Part shown: positions 37,401-52,400 of the stretch, one piece after another
Numbering within the stretch: the first letter of the stretch is position 1
Layout of the letters: every line of letters starts with the position of its first letter
Source: Antedon mediterranea
Lineage: Eukaryota > Echinodermata > Crinoidea > Comatulida > Antedonidae
Reading direction: 5' to 3'
Assembly: GCF_964355755.1 (NCBI RefSeq)
Contig: NC_092680.1
Location: 623,001-687,000 of the forward strand
Length of the DNA stretch: 64,000 bases
Program-made: the position numbers and the translations under genes
The notes under the pieces: generated by a model
Told to the model about the DNA's origin: nothing
Seen by the model: only the letters and a program-made list of their open reading frames with translations
Database searches by the model: none

Positions 37401-40400
37401 AAATCAGAGTTTAAATTTTATATTTGACTAACTTAGCTTTAGAAGACATAACATAATAATTGTTAAGCTCTGTCTACACTATCAAACTTTATGTGACAAA
37501 AAAAATGTGATGTGCCCATATATGGACATGATGATGTCATATCACTACCATATTTGGGCATATCACTACCATATTTGGGCACATCACTACCATATTCAGT
37601 TTTAACTATAAGCACTTGCCTTGAACTTCTGTACTTCCAACCAAAATAAAATATCATTCTCCAAATGATCACCTCGCAATGAAACAAATTTACGAAGCTG
37701 GCTGCAAGTGACCGCGTTCTGCATAGCATGACGAAAAGCGATAATTTCTCGTGAGGATGATACCCACTTGCCTTCTAGAAGCTACAATAATGATTAAATA
37801 ATAATAATTAAAATAGTATGTGGTATTATAACAACATATTCAAAAGAAATCATTTTAATATGTTTTTTCATCGAAATTAAAATTATTATTGTAATTAAAA
37901 TTGTTCTTTCTTTTTTTTTCAAACCAGTAAAATATAAAAGTAAACAAGTAACTTCTAGAAGCAGCAATAATGATTAAATAATAATAATAATTAAAAAATG
38001 TATGTGGTATTATAATAACATAATCAAAATGAAATAACACCATTTTTCTTGAAATCATATTTAAAAATATTATTATTAAAATGTTTCTTTCTGTCATGGA
38101 TGAGTCTATTAGGAACTTAATAGTTAGTTATTAGGGTTAAGGCCTTACCTTATAAATAGCCATTGAGCGTTGTTTCTTGGCCAGAAGGAGGTCATCCACA
38201 ACGTCGTCTATTTTTAACAGCGGCTTCATCCGTTGATAGAAACCATCGGTTGATAAGAACATTGGAAGCCACTTCTTTTGAATTCTATCTTGGACATACT
38301 TCTGAGCTTCAATGAGGATCTGGGTAGGGGGACGATCCAATAGAATCTTTCCCCAGCCTCCGCCAGCTTGCATAACCTAATTGTGTAAAAATTAAATCAT
38401 TTTATAATGTTCTGATGTGGCAGCCAAAACATGGGCTTGCAAAACAATGAAGACCAGCACTCACATACATTGATGTACTAGAGAGAAGAACTGGTTGTCA
38501 CAATGGAAGTTATGGAGGAATCTAGTCATAAGTTTGGGCATGTCCCGGACTAAGTAGGTAAAGTATAATATATTTAATGGCTTAAATACAATCTTAGATA
38601 ATGTTAATATTGTATATAGCACTTTTAACAATTCAATTTATTAAAACATTCAAACTTGTAAATCTATACATTAAAACCAGATACATGAAATACATACAAA
38701 ATTGATTTGTTCCAGTTTAATAAATAATAAATATATATTAAGTTACAAACAAAATTGACCATTCATACTTTGATCACACATTACTGGCCATTGAGTGACC
38801 ATTCATACTTTGATCACACATTACTGGCCATTGAGTGACCATTCATACTTTGATCACACATTACTGGTCATTGAGTGCCATAATGGTTGACGGGAAAACG
38901 GTTTAATGACCAATTTGTCAGACAAATCTATTTAAAGGAGAACCCTATTTAGGAGACCATTAAGAGGCCACCTTCACACTATGATCAACCCCATTCAGAT
39001 GGTAAACTTCAGAGGACACCCCTATTTAAGGGTATACATTATAAGTCTAGTATAGGTGTCCCATTAATTAAGGGTTTTATTTTATTTATGACCTATGACC
39101 TATGACCTACATACCAAGTGCTGTTGCTGACGAGTGGCAGGACTGTTAGAACCAAAAAAATACTTTTTGTTCAAATAACGAATCTTAATGTCCTTGGCTT
39201 TTTTATCTCGTCTGAGGTTATCAATATGTGATGTACGTCGGAATGACTCAATGTCCATCCAACATAACAGGTCTGTAACAGCATAATTCTCCTCTGAAAT
39301 TTATATATAAAAATGGTTATAACAGTGTTTTTTTCTGATAAACTGTCAGTAAAACACTTAAATTAGAAAAAAAAATTCAGGATGATCTGCAAAATAAATG
39401 TATTGATAATTCATTGCATTGTGGTATACAGGGCACAAGATAGTTTTCACAACATTAAGTTCCATTTGTATTAAGTGCTCAAACTTAATATCATTTATAT
39501 TGTTTAAGCTGGATGCACCATTGACTGATGTCTGCCAGCAATATAAAGATGAATCCCTTGAATAAATGACATTTTAAAATAGTAACAAATTAAAATGCGT
39601 ACCAAGAAATTGCTTAAAGTGTTCTAACTCAAGTCTATTGTGAATGAGCTTGTTGAAATCATAGTCTTTGAACTCTTGAGGGACTTTATCCCACAGTGAC
39701 TGGTAGTAAGCAGTTTGCTTAGTAGCATCATCCTCAGGCCCTATATCTGGGGTGGAAATTCTCTACATGAAATAACAAAATTTAACAATTAATAGTGAAA
39801 ATATACACATTTTATAATCTGGCAGTGGTCCCTAAACAGGAAACCAGTGCATGGGGATTCACCTTTATTATTATTATTGTTTTTGGTGAGGGATACGGTA
39901 AGACCGTGTACACATGACTAATAAGAATTTTGACTTAAAAATTCAGTACCATATTTTTAAATGAGAAAATTACATGAATTGTGCGAAATAAAGTGTATTT
40001 TAAAGATTAAAACTAAATGAAACACACAGCAAAATGATGCTTTTCAATCAAAAGTACAGGTTAAAAAGATAAAGAGTTTGTACGTGTATGCCTGCCTCTT
40101 TGAACATAGTTCTTCTCTGCAACCGTCTTAAGTATCTAGACTCCCTTGTTTCAACACGTCTTTCCTCTTGCGTCATCTGAATCTAAATATTACCAAATAA
40201 ATATAAATAATAGATAATTACTTTTATAATTTCAATACTAATATTCAGACATTTAAAAAAGTGATGAAACACGGCTAGTGGTATTGAGAACATACAGATG
40301 AAACAGAATTACTAGATTGGTATGTTTTGAGTGGAGTGAACCTTTTTACATGGCTGTTACTTTACACCCAGACAAACTAGTGTCTGAAACCTCTATACAC

Positions 40401-43400
40401 TCTGATTATTTTAGGAGATATCTATGTATGACTGTTGTTATATTTGTGTTGTGAACCAGGTATAAAGTATTTACTTGGATATTAAAATATTGCTCCTAAC
40501 CTTATCATACAAACGTTGATCAGATTGTTTCATTTCAGAAAAGGGTTGTGCCAACTTCTCTAGAATATACTCTTCAGTTAGGTCAAACAGCTCCTCAAAT
40601 GGTGGAGATATCTCCCGCCGCACTTGTCCTTGAATGTCTTTTGAGCAGCCTATGTGATAATACCCACTAGGAACAACATGCTTACCAAAAATTGCCTTCA
40701 ATATAAAAGTTAAAAAATATCAAATGCCTTTCACAATGACTACTAATTAAACTAAAAAGTTGAGATAATGTACATTTAATACTGATATAATGCATTTTCA
40801 AAAACAAAATTAATCTAAAAAGCTTGATCCTGGGAAGTGTCATTCAAAGTAACATATTTGACAATGACAATGTCTCCCTGAAAAACAGAATTACAGCTCT
40901 CTGAAAGAAGTTATAGCGATAATATGCAGCCACTAACCTGTGCTTTTCTGTTCAGCACATATTCACTAAAAGTGTCTGAGAAAAAGAGTGTGTGGTATTC
41001 TTGAATATCATGCCAGCAATGAAGACAATTGATTAAAACCTAAAATATAGAAGAAAACAAATGGAGATAACAAAACAAGATTTAAATGTGAAGACAAGTT
41101 TAGACTATGGGGGTGTAATTAAACAAGATGTAAGTGCATAATAATTGTCCCATACGCCCATATTCTTAAACAGAACTTTAGTCGTAGTTCAAACTTCGAA
41201 CCATTAAGTCGGTGATTTAGCCTGCATATCAAGGATTGAAAAATCGATCAAAATCTGTCTCGATTTAGTCAAGGTTGGCCTGATTTAGTCGCTGATTTAG
41301 TTATGAATTAAAATGATGTCATTTTCAAGTTTTATCATGAACTACGACTAAAGTCGTGGTGGTTTAAGAATACAGGCGTTATTCAGTACTTCTTTAAAGA
41401 AGTCACTCATAGCCATCACAGCAGCACATATAATAATCTCCCCTCTATCTGTATCTAACCTTGTCTCCTAGTTGCTGCAAGTACGTCATAAAGAATCCTC
41501 CAGATTTCTTCTCAAACATTAAACCTTGTAGTAAGTTCTCTATCCGCCTTCCACCAAAGAATTCACTCTCATCAGAGGCTCTGCTACTAACGTCAGATGT
41601 CCTGCTGCTGCAGGCTGAGCTTGGCCTAGCTGATTGGCCTGGGAGACTGAAGGAAACAAGGTTTTTGGAATGAGGTGATATTGGGAAAAGTGGTAAGGAC
41701 TGATACTCCTCATGGTTAGTTGCTGCATCATGGTTAGGCAGTACAGTGTGCTGGTTAGTGCCCTGGTTAGTGTGCTGGTTAGTGTGCTGGTTAGTGCCCT
41801 GGTTAGTGTGCTGGTTAGTGCCCTGGTTAGTGTGCTGGTTAGTGCCCTGGTTAGTGTTAGTAAAGCTGATTCCTTGTTGGTTAAGGTTGGTTAACTGGTT
41901 ATCAACTTGGTTTCCATGCCTGTCATCTTGCAATGTGTGACTACTGTGGTTAAGACAAGTTAGTTATTGTTGGTTAGTTAAAAACTTGGTTAGTAGAGTT
42001 ATTACAATTCAACAAATTTCCACCATCCTGTCATGATATTCTTTCAGAACTTGATGTTGCTGAGACATTAATGTTTTCCTGATAATGTAAAAGCTGATTA
42101 CATACATATTATATAAAGATTAACCAAAATGAACAAAGCATTGCAACAAGTTGAGGACATGACACATGGGTTAGCATAACATTTAAAAATAAAATGTTTA
42201 AACATACTAGCAAAACATTTAATGAAATAAATGACAAGAACATCTACAAGAAGACCCATCTTATATAAGTATATATCAACAAATTATTTCATTAAAAATT
42301 CTGCATACATAAATAATTGTAAATACAGAAAGGATTAAAGCAACAAGCTATGCTTTCATTTAGGCTCATTCACTTGATTTAAGTTATAAGTAAAGTGAAA
42401 TAAATTGAAAGGAACATGGACAACAATGTGCAATATCACATAGATTTTCTATTGGCGAAGAAAACTAATCATTTCATTCCAAAATGTTACCTTCTTACTG
42501 CCCTTGCTTTAGATTTATTCTCAGATCTGGTCACCGGTTGAGCGGATGCAGGTCGACTAAAGCTTGCCCTGCTGTTTGGCCTTGACCTGGCGCTGGCAGC
42601 CCTTGAAGTTGGTTTCGTATTTTCATGTGGCTGCTCTTTCAGCTCTTCTTGTTGGGTTTCTGCATTCATCTTTTGCCGAGTTGTTGGTGGTTTTGGCGTT
42701 ATTCCTTGTAAATTGATTGCAAATGATAAATTTGTAAAAGTACTATTTTTTATTGTTGCAGGGGAAACTTCTTTGTGTAAAGCAGAACCAGCCTGTAAGA
42801 AAGAAAAAAAAACATAAAAGGGTTTAGATTATACAAAAACATTTTATCAGTTAATAATGCAAGTAAACTTCTTTAATAATTGTGGGGAGAATCTGTCTCT
42901 AACACGCATCAAATAGTTCATGTTACAGAATGATTCCTCCAATTCCTTCTGAAGATTCAAGCTGGGAATAATTGACAATACACAGAGCAGTCACAGTAAA
43001 GCTCTGTCTATACACTATCAAACTTTATTTGACAAAAAAATGTAATGTTCCCATATATGGACATGATGATGTGAATATCACTACTATATTTGAGCACATA
43101 ACACTTTTTTTGTCAAACTAGTTTGATAGTGACTTTAAGCTCTAAGTCAGTTTAAAGTTCTGGAAAAATAATGTACATGCAACCTTACAGGCTAGGGGGA
43201 AAATACTTACATTTGGTACTACATCCCTCTTTAGTTTTGGCATGCATGTCTTTGGTCTTAATGGCAGTAAAGCAATAGCCTTTGGTTCAGGGTTTGCTAC
43301 CGATACTGGACGGTTTAATTGTTGCCGACGGTACAGATAGTTGGTTGCAGGATTGCACTTGTAGTGTTCTCTCATTAAGAATTTAGGAGCCCTAAAAGAA

Positions 43401-46400
43401 AGCAATAAATGATGATGATAAAATAGATAAATATATTTCAGGTATATTTATTCATAACAAATCGCACAAACAGAAAGCAGCCAAAATTCTACACTATCAA
43501 ACTTGTTTGACAAAAACAGTGTGATGTGTCCATATATGGACATGATGATGTCATATCACTATCATATTTGGGAATACCACATCACACTTCTTTTGTTAAA
43601 CTAATCTGTGTAGACAGAGCTTTAGGGCCGCTAATTTATTCGAGTAAAGCGAGACACATCATCATGAAACAGCAAAACAACAATCAGCATACCAGTATAA
43701 AAGTAATGGTTCCAGAACTTTAGGTTGCATTTTCAGAAGATCTGCCAAGAATGAGCACTTGTACGACTCTGAGAATCCAAGACTTCGTTGCACCTCTTGT
43801 GGCAGAACACACACTCCTCTGGAATTCACATATTTCTCTCGAAGTTGACATATAAATCTGCAATTAAAATTTAGTTTCGAAATTAGTTCCAGACTATTAC
43901 TTACTTACTCTTAAATATAAAATTACAGTACAAATAATTTTGGGTTGGATCTTCAAGATATTCTTGGTTTTAAATTGTGTGATACCTAGCCACATCAGGT
44001 GGTGATGTAACAGGGTTGAAATGTGCAGACTTTCAACCCTAAAATCTTTACTTCTAAGCAGTCAGTTCAGATTTATAGAACCGCGTTCCAAAGCCATAAT
44101 AATATAATAATATTTGAGTTTGAGGATCACTTGTGGTAGAACGAGGCTTCACGGATAAGGACTATAAACCATAGGTCCAGTGTACACAAAATATTTGCGT
44201 GTGCACTTTAGAGAACCTAGTACATCTTTTTGAGATGAGTAGGGGGTTGCCTGGTGTTCACACACAGCCTATGTTGTGACAGATTAGAGAACGACTGATG
44301 TGAAAGGGGTATGAATTGGCAGCAATGACATGACATATGTGGTTGAAATGTGTAACATCTAAATCTTTACTCCATGATTTAAATATACAGTACCATGATT
44401 GAGGAATTTTCTTGGAATGGCTCTATACAAATGGACATTATCATCATAATCAGCAATGGATGGTTAATACTTCCATCACTTTATAGAATTTTTAAGTCTG
44501 TACTTTTTTTATCTTTTAAGTATGATCTACAGGTATGCAGTATTCATATAATACTGTACTTACTGATTTTCATTATCTGTATTTAAAATGCTATTTCCTC
44601 TATCAAGATCCAACCATAAACTCCAATACTTTTCACCCAAATTTCCACATAGAAAATTCTTAAATGCATCAATGCCTTTCTTATTACTTAAGTCATAGCG
44701 CTTAGTCCTTGTAAAAATAGTATAATTGTCATCCTCCTCCTCATCACTATCAATCAAAGAATCCTCTTCAACAGAATCTTTTACGGAATTCATAGAAGAA
44801 AATGTTGATGAAGCAGATTCTATTTGTTTCGGGACGGTCAACATGTGGTCACTTTCAATAGAGGGCGATCTAATTTCTATATTATTCAGAGTGTCTTCTT
44901 GAAGGTCTGCCGATTTTACAGTTTCTGATTTGAGTACGTTTTCATCTAAATACGCATTGATTACCTCGTCAGAGCAGTTTGTCACACACTGTAGTGCACG
45001 CTTGATTGAATAAGTCACCGTCATCTTTACTAATTGATCAATGTTATCCACTACGATTGGTTTCATTACTTTAACGTCCATTTCATTTTCTATTTTCCCA
45101 TCTTCAGTTTGAATACATCCCTCATTGTCAGCTGTTTCACTATCCGCTTTCTCGCTTTCAACACCACTTTCCCCACCCTCTGATAAAACTTCTTCCAATT
45201 CCGTTTTTGATAAATTTTGCTTCACAACTGGTAAATGAACAGCGCCACCATAGTTTCGTTTTTCACTCTCAAGTACAACGCATGATTGATCTCCAATCGG
45301 CGCCCTCCAATGTTTTGGAGACGTTGGGCGTAACTTGGGAGGATTATCAAATAATTTACTGCTATTGATGGATGCATCACCATCAAAGCTAAATGTCTGA
45401 GACGGATTTGAAAATGACTCCTGTCGACACAAACTCCACACACCACTGTCGATCATACTCAAGTCTTTACTTAATGCACTTGGTGGACGTGCACTTGTTG
45501 GACGAGATTGTGCTGATAATGGTCGACTGTTTGCACTCTGAGTTGTGTTGGTGTCTGTGACAAGTTTTACATCGTTGTACCAGTCATCGGTTTGTGTGGT
45601 CTGTGTTTCCCCAAGGCATATAAACATGTCACGAAATGCGACTGATTTTGTATCTACCGCAACCGGCTTTGATACAACAGGTTTTTCAATCATAAATGGT
45701 TTATAAGATGAGTCGATGACAAGTTGTATCGGTTTATCTTCTTTAGTTGCAATCTAGCAAGATGAAAAAACATGGTTGTTAAAGGTTAAGATTTCACCTC
45801 TAATTTTATAGAATTCACTGGTTTGTTTTATTTCATCATAAAGCTAACTTGGTGCTGTCCAAGTTGAATCCAGACGAGACGAGTCGTCTTGAGATAGCGT
45901 TGGCGTAGTTTTTAGGTCATGAGGAGAACCAATATAATTTTCTTTCGACGAGACGACTAGTCAGGCCTCGTTTTTACGACGCTGTCTGAGGTGGCCTTTA
46001 TTTATCGTGATAATATTGTCTCCGAAAATGTGTTTCAAAAAGAGCCAATAAATTAGCATTGTTTAGGATTTATATTCAATACTTAATAGTTACAGTACTT
46101 TACCTCTGTTTGAGAAACAACTTTAGCAAGACGGTACTCAAGATAAATGTCAGAGTGCAGAAATGCTGGCATCCTTTCCTCTTTTATCCATTGGATTCCT
46201 TGTTCTTTATTTAGACACTAAAACCAAAACAGTATTTAAAGTGTAATGTAAAACCACTGTTAAAAGTGTCACAAATTTAAAAGCCTTTAGGGCATAAAGT
46301 TTATAAAACAGTGCATTATAGTATAAGAAATATAAATGCATAATTTATACCTGAACTTTAAATGTAGTTTTAATTTCCGGTTCTTCTTCCTCCTCACTAT

Positions 46401-49400
46401 CGTCATCATATTTCACTTTTGGTGGATTCTTTTCATTAAGCACTTGCTTAGTAACTTTGTAGATGTGGTTGGGAGATTGTTTAGACCTGACGGCAGCTTG
46501 CATTTGATTCTTTAGCTCTTGCTTGGCATTGGTGACCACCTCAAATCCACCACGTTCTTTGTTGAATGCTAGAGGCTCCACAAAAGTCTGATGAATAAAT
46601 GATAGGTAGTTAGTTTTCATTGTGGCATTCATTCTTCTAGAATAGAGTAAAGCCATTAGTACAGTAATCACTTACAAAGTAGCATCATTTTTTATTCTGG
46701 CCATTTGAGGTAGAAATCATATATTGGCTACTTTATGAGATTATGAGTATGGCATTAATTAGGATATTATAGGGGCGCTATATAACTAATAAGTTGTGTC
46801 ACTGTCATGCCATTATTCAATAACTTCTTTATACATTAAACATTTTTTTTTTCAGGATGCACAGTGTCAATATGTTTGTTTGTAACATCTCATGTGGTTT
46901 TTTAATTTTGTACCTTTTTAAAATATATCAATACTTACTGGCAATTTGAGAAACGCATTAAAATATTCAATGAATAAATTGTCCGTTGCCAAGTATTCCT
47001 CCTGTAAATGAAAACAAAATATATGCATTTATTAAAACACAAAACGATGTGCAATATAATGTATAGCTCAAGGGTAAACTTAATTTACTAAAGCCTCCTT
47101 CATAGATTTAAGAATGCTCTAAACTATAAACTAATTTATTTGTTCATTATAAGAACACATTATGTGCTATAAACTTAAACCAAACACTCAAGTGGTCTAG
47201 TGTTTTATTGATAATAATGTAAACCTCTTAACCTTCTGGGTGTAATCATACTAACAATATAGATCAACACTACATATTACATCAAATGATTCTTGGGATT
47301 TGACAGTTAACCCACAAACTATTAATTACCATTCTTTGTAGAATCTGTTGAATGTGAACATAAAAACAATAGATATTGTACTACAGTAGTTTGACTGTTG
47401 CATTGATCAACTTGTCAACATACTCTGTTGTTGCAGTCAGCAGTCTATCTCATTGTATACTGTATGTCTTTTCACTAATGTAAATATCATTAAATTAATT
47501 ATTCAGTTGACTATAGTTTGATCCTATTTCTTTAAAGCTCTGTCTACACTATCAAACTAGATGATGATGTCATATCACTACCATATTTGGGAATATCAAT
47601 ACCAATTTGGGCCCATCACACTTTTTTTTTAAATGACTAGTTTGATAGTGTAGACAGGGCTTAACAGCAGGGTTGGAGTTGTTTGGTAAAGTGTGTGCTA
47701 TTCAACTTTCTTTAAATAGAAGCTTTAGTTAAATAAATAGGTTTGTATGTGATCTATTGAAAAGGAACAATATGCTTTATCACTTAGCAACCATAACAAT
47801 GGAAAGAAGCAAGTCGTATCTGTGGAAATATAAAGCAGCTTTAAAAGAATGTGACATGGTGCATCAAAGAGCTACTTGAAGAAATGGATATCTGGATTGT
47901 ATTTGTAACTCATAACCATCTTTTCTCCAATTAACGCCCTTATATAATTATGTATTCAAAAGATGAATAAAAGTTATTCACTTTTTGCAAAAATAAATTA
48001 ATCTCATCTAATCGATGGGTGTGTCCTGTTAAAAAGCAGTTGATTTGAAATTGAAAAATGGCACTGTTGATCCAGGGCCGTAGCCAGGATCTGTCAAGGG
48101 GGGGTTCGGACACTAAATATTTGGGTCAACCCCCCCCCCCTCCCCCAGCCTGATGCGAAGCGAATTTTGTTAAATGACACCCCTAGATGGCCGGAAAAGA
48201 CACTCTCGTGCAGCATGCTATATAACCAATGAGCAAAAAGATCGTACTTTTTTCCTCCTCCTCAAACACGTCGATAATTTAAATGATGATAACTATTTGT
48301 TGCCGTATGTTAGATGCGCGTGCTCTGTGCGGAACCGCCGATTGTTTGATCATTTACTTCGTATTTTGTTTTGCGTTCAAGTTCAATGCGAACGTATATC
48401 TAGGAGCAGCCCCGAAAAAAGCACACTGGGTGAAGGCAAATGCTATTTGCTAGCTCTATCTATAATATTTATTTACAGCAATTTGTTGAGGAATATAAAT
48501 ATGTAAATAGGTGATATTGATACATTTTAGTACGTATCGGCGTGGTCTAGAAAAAAATAATCGGATGCCATAATGTGAACTACAGTACTTGATACCATAG
48601 ATATTATAGTGTAAAATATTAATATTCACTATAATCCTCTATGATACATTATACTTCATAGCCACACATAAATACTGATGTACGTCGACGCTCATACAGA
48701 GAAGTACTGTACTGTGGGGCACGTATTTGGAGGATTTTTGGAGATGAGGGTGAGGTATTGGGCATGTCAGGGATGGGGGTTCGCAGTTGGTTAAGGGGGA
48801 TCCGCTATAAAGGGGGGGTTCGCCCGAACCATAAAAACCCCCCCTGGCTACGGGCCTGTTGATGCTGTTTTGTTTCTAAATTTAATCAGATTGTAAAATG
48901 ATATAATATGAATTATTATAAACGCATCACATATTCAAAATACATCATTAATTTTAATGGAATAGAGAATAATCATGACATCATTGTGTTGCTAATGTTC
49001 AAACGGCAAACAAGTGATACCAAAAACAGTCATTGCTGAGCAATAAAAAAATGCATTGAGATTCTCTACAATATTGGTGAATAGTTGCTAGGTAACAAAC
49101 AGTTCATGCTAAAATCGACAGTAACTAATTGGCGCAGTCTAGAGAAGACATGTTTCCTAACAACAATGCTAAATGATCACAAGCTGAGAGATTTATGAAC
49201 ATTCAGGACAGTCAGGTTTTTGAAATTGTTTACAATGAGGTATTGTGTGCTGACAGAAATTCTACCTTAATACTAAATCTGAAACTCTCTAGAGAAATAA
49301 CCAAACTTCAAAAACTTCCTTCTATGAATGTATTTCACATAAAAATAGAACTATTTTGATCTTTGAATGTTTGAAAGTGCATCCTAAATGCACCTTAAAG

Positions 49401-52400
49401 GTTGCTACATACAGTATTGTACAGTACAATATATTGTTATTGTAGTTTATAAAATTACGAATTACCATTAAAAGTGTTCTTGTTTCGTCTTTTTTAAATT
49501 ACACCAAACTATTATAATATTTCCTTTAACTTTATTTTGCTACAATTTATATGCCAATACATTTTTGCATAATAATGTAATGTTTTATAATTTTTGTTTT
49601 TTTTTCATTATTTTTTACAATATGATAATGATATTTGTGACAAGCTTGTGATTTTTTCTAATTCTAAATATTTTGCTCAATGATTGAGAATTTTCTTTTT
49701 TTTATAGCTTTTGGTGTTAGGTATGATAAAAACAACACAAGTAATTCAGTTTTTTTGTCACTGTGATTTTAATAAATGAAAAATGCAAGAATAAAAAGTA
49801 AATTAAAGGCTATACTGTAATTTAGTTTCTTGTTAAAAAAATATCCTTTTTATGAAAGGATACAGACTGTTTATTTTTGCAATCACTGCAATATAAGCGA
49901 TGTTTGACAAACCTGACAACAAAACATTGCTTATTAAATTAGTCATGTTTGTAACACAATCATCAGATGCTGTCAGCCATAACTTACCAAAACCCAACAT
50001 CAATGGTATTACTTTCAACATTTTGAAAGGTAACCTGATTTTCTGGTAACAGCATCAGATGGAGTTACATAGTGTATTTTCCACAAAACCTGACAGTATA
50101 CTATAATAAATCCAGAAGGATCAAGCTAACTTTTATATTGTTAGTTAGTAGTATACAGTATTGTTTGTGGCTATAAGCTATTCAAGTTAAGTTATACAAA
50201 TGTCCGTTTGTTTGACTTCTGACACGTTTAATAGGAAAACAGAAATAAACTCTTCACTTCGGACGAGTTCTTATTCGCTACATTTTTGCAAATATTTTCA
50301 AGCATTAGAAATAGAAAATAAATATCACAGAACTTGCTTAGATTTGTTTTAACTTGTTAAATAATAATGACAGTTAAAAAATGTATTTCAAACTTGAGAT
50401 ACAAAGATTTTTGTACTATTTTTTCTTGTGAAAAGTGACACAGGGAAAGTTTAAAGATTGTCCCCCCCTAAACAAACTTTTTTTTTCACATTTTTTGTTG
50501 AATATGCCATTTTAATGTCACATAATTACTCACTTTAACCAAAAACTGGATCGAAAAATTATTTACCCAAAAAAATGTAATTTAAAGCAAAAAAATACTT
50601 AAATTGTCTGTCAGACAATGGTTTTGGTTAAAATTATCAGTTTCTTTTGTCTTTTTGTAAGTAAAACAATTTGTTTTAGTAGCAAAATGCAGGTTGCCTA
50701 GCAATGACATGCATTAGTATAGTTATCTTTCTCATTATTGCAATTTTCTATTTATTTAAGATCTATTATAAATTATTCATTATCATATAAATTAAAGCAA
50801 ATATTAGTAAATGTGTTGTTAAGCCGCCTCGTCATTTTGTTGAATAAATTATTGTGAACAACAATTAAATCATGATATTATGAATTGTGGTTATAATAAT
50901 GATGACATTTATTTAAAGGTTTTGTCCCCTGAAAAAATAACTTTTCAAATTTTTTTTGTTGAATATGTCATTTTAATGTCACATAATAGTTATAAAAATC
51001 TGAAAAAATGTAATTTAAAGCAAAAAATAGTCAAATTGTCAGACAATAGGTTTTTGGTTAATTTAACCGTTTATTTTGTCTTTTTATAAGTGAAAATATT
51101 ATTTTTTATGTTTTTTTTTTCTATGAAAGTTTTATTTTAAAAAAATGGCCTATTCAAAATTAGATTTTATTAATCTTCATTTTTCATGTTTTTGGGGTAC
51201 AATACATCTTTAAATGATTATGATGAAGATGGAATCAGAAACAAATTTGTATTATTCCTATTCAACTGATTTTAATATTCAAGATTTTTATTTCACTAAG
51301 ATACAGTAGGCATTTCTATAAATGTACTACAGAAATGACAAAGGTAATTTAAATAACTTTTCACAAAAATAATCAATAAAATTGATTCTCAGCTATTCCG
51401 TTTTCGTACCAATTACCCACAGAATAGGATAGTTAAACCTTATGCAATATGAAGGTAAACAAAGACCTATTGATTACTAGCAAGCGTTTAACCAACCACA
51501 ATATTGTAAAACAAGTAATTAAGAGTAGAATTGTTAGCGTAGCCAAGGTATTAGGTATTGAGTACAAAGTAGATACTCAATGTAGACATATTGATGCAGT
51601 TAACATCAATACATTTACAAAAAAAAGATATCGATGCTGTTCAAATAGGCAGTGTGTATCCTACATTGCAAGTGTTGTCCAAGAAGTTTGTACTTCCCCG
51701 CATTTTGAAATACTGAAATGGTGTCCGGCGGGACTTAGTTTTTTACCAACCCCCGAAACCAGTTCTAGAAATACCGGGATGGTGTCCGGCAGGGATAGTT
51801 TCACCAGCTCTTTTTATTTATTGTTAGCCGAAACCATTCAAATTCATTTCAATGTAAATGTTTTTTATATGTTTACAAATGACAATAAATTTACTTGACT
51901 TGAAAGGATAGCACAACTCATATGTTGTGAGGCATTATAGTTCAAGTGGGATGAAAGTCTCCCAGTACAGCAAGCCAGACTCATTATTGTACACATACAG
52001 TGTTCTGTTTTGCTTTGCTTTTGGTGTGGCAACATATGACATACACTCTTACCACTATGGTTCTATTTATAGTTTACCAGACAGCATGACAAGGGGGTCA
52101 GGTCAAATATAAGATGCAAAGTTTGGTTGTCTTAGTTACGATGAGAATAGTGAAAGTTACTAATATTAATATTGGTAATAAAATTATGATTGCTAATTTA
52201 TGATGATATACACTAGATGGACTAACTTACTGTGTCATAAACTGTCCTTTCCTGATGAATATATAGTATTACAAATTAAACCACTATATAAAAAGATGTA
52301 AATCTATCAACAGGCTAAAACAAGCCATGAGAAAAAGCTTAGTTTAGTGGTCCAAACTAATGGATGTCATGGGTTCGAGTCAATAGAAAATTACTGTTCT

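Noticed and set aside
41461-41940. Plus-strand ORFs rich in WLVCWLVP-type repeats
   Set aside because: Antisense shadows of the coding repeat in RGS22 exon 10.
48174-48506. 110-codon ORF
   Set aside because: Lies wholly inside the hAT-like nonautonomous element and shows no transposase motif.
51449-51898. 149-codon plus-strand ORF in RGS22 intron 2
   Set aside because: Contains TGGTGTCCGGC twice and no domain I recognise; no splice partners. Could be a repeat-derived fragment; a BLASTP search with a clear hit would change this.
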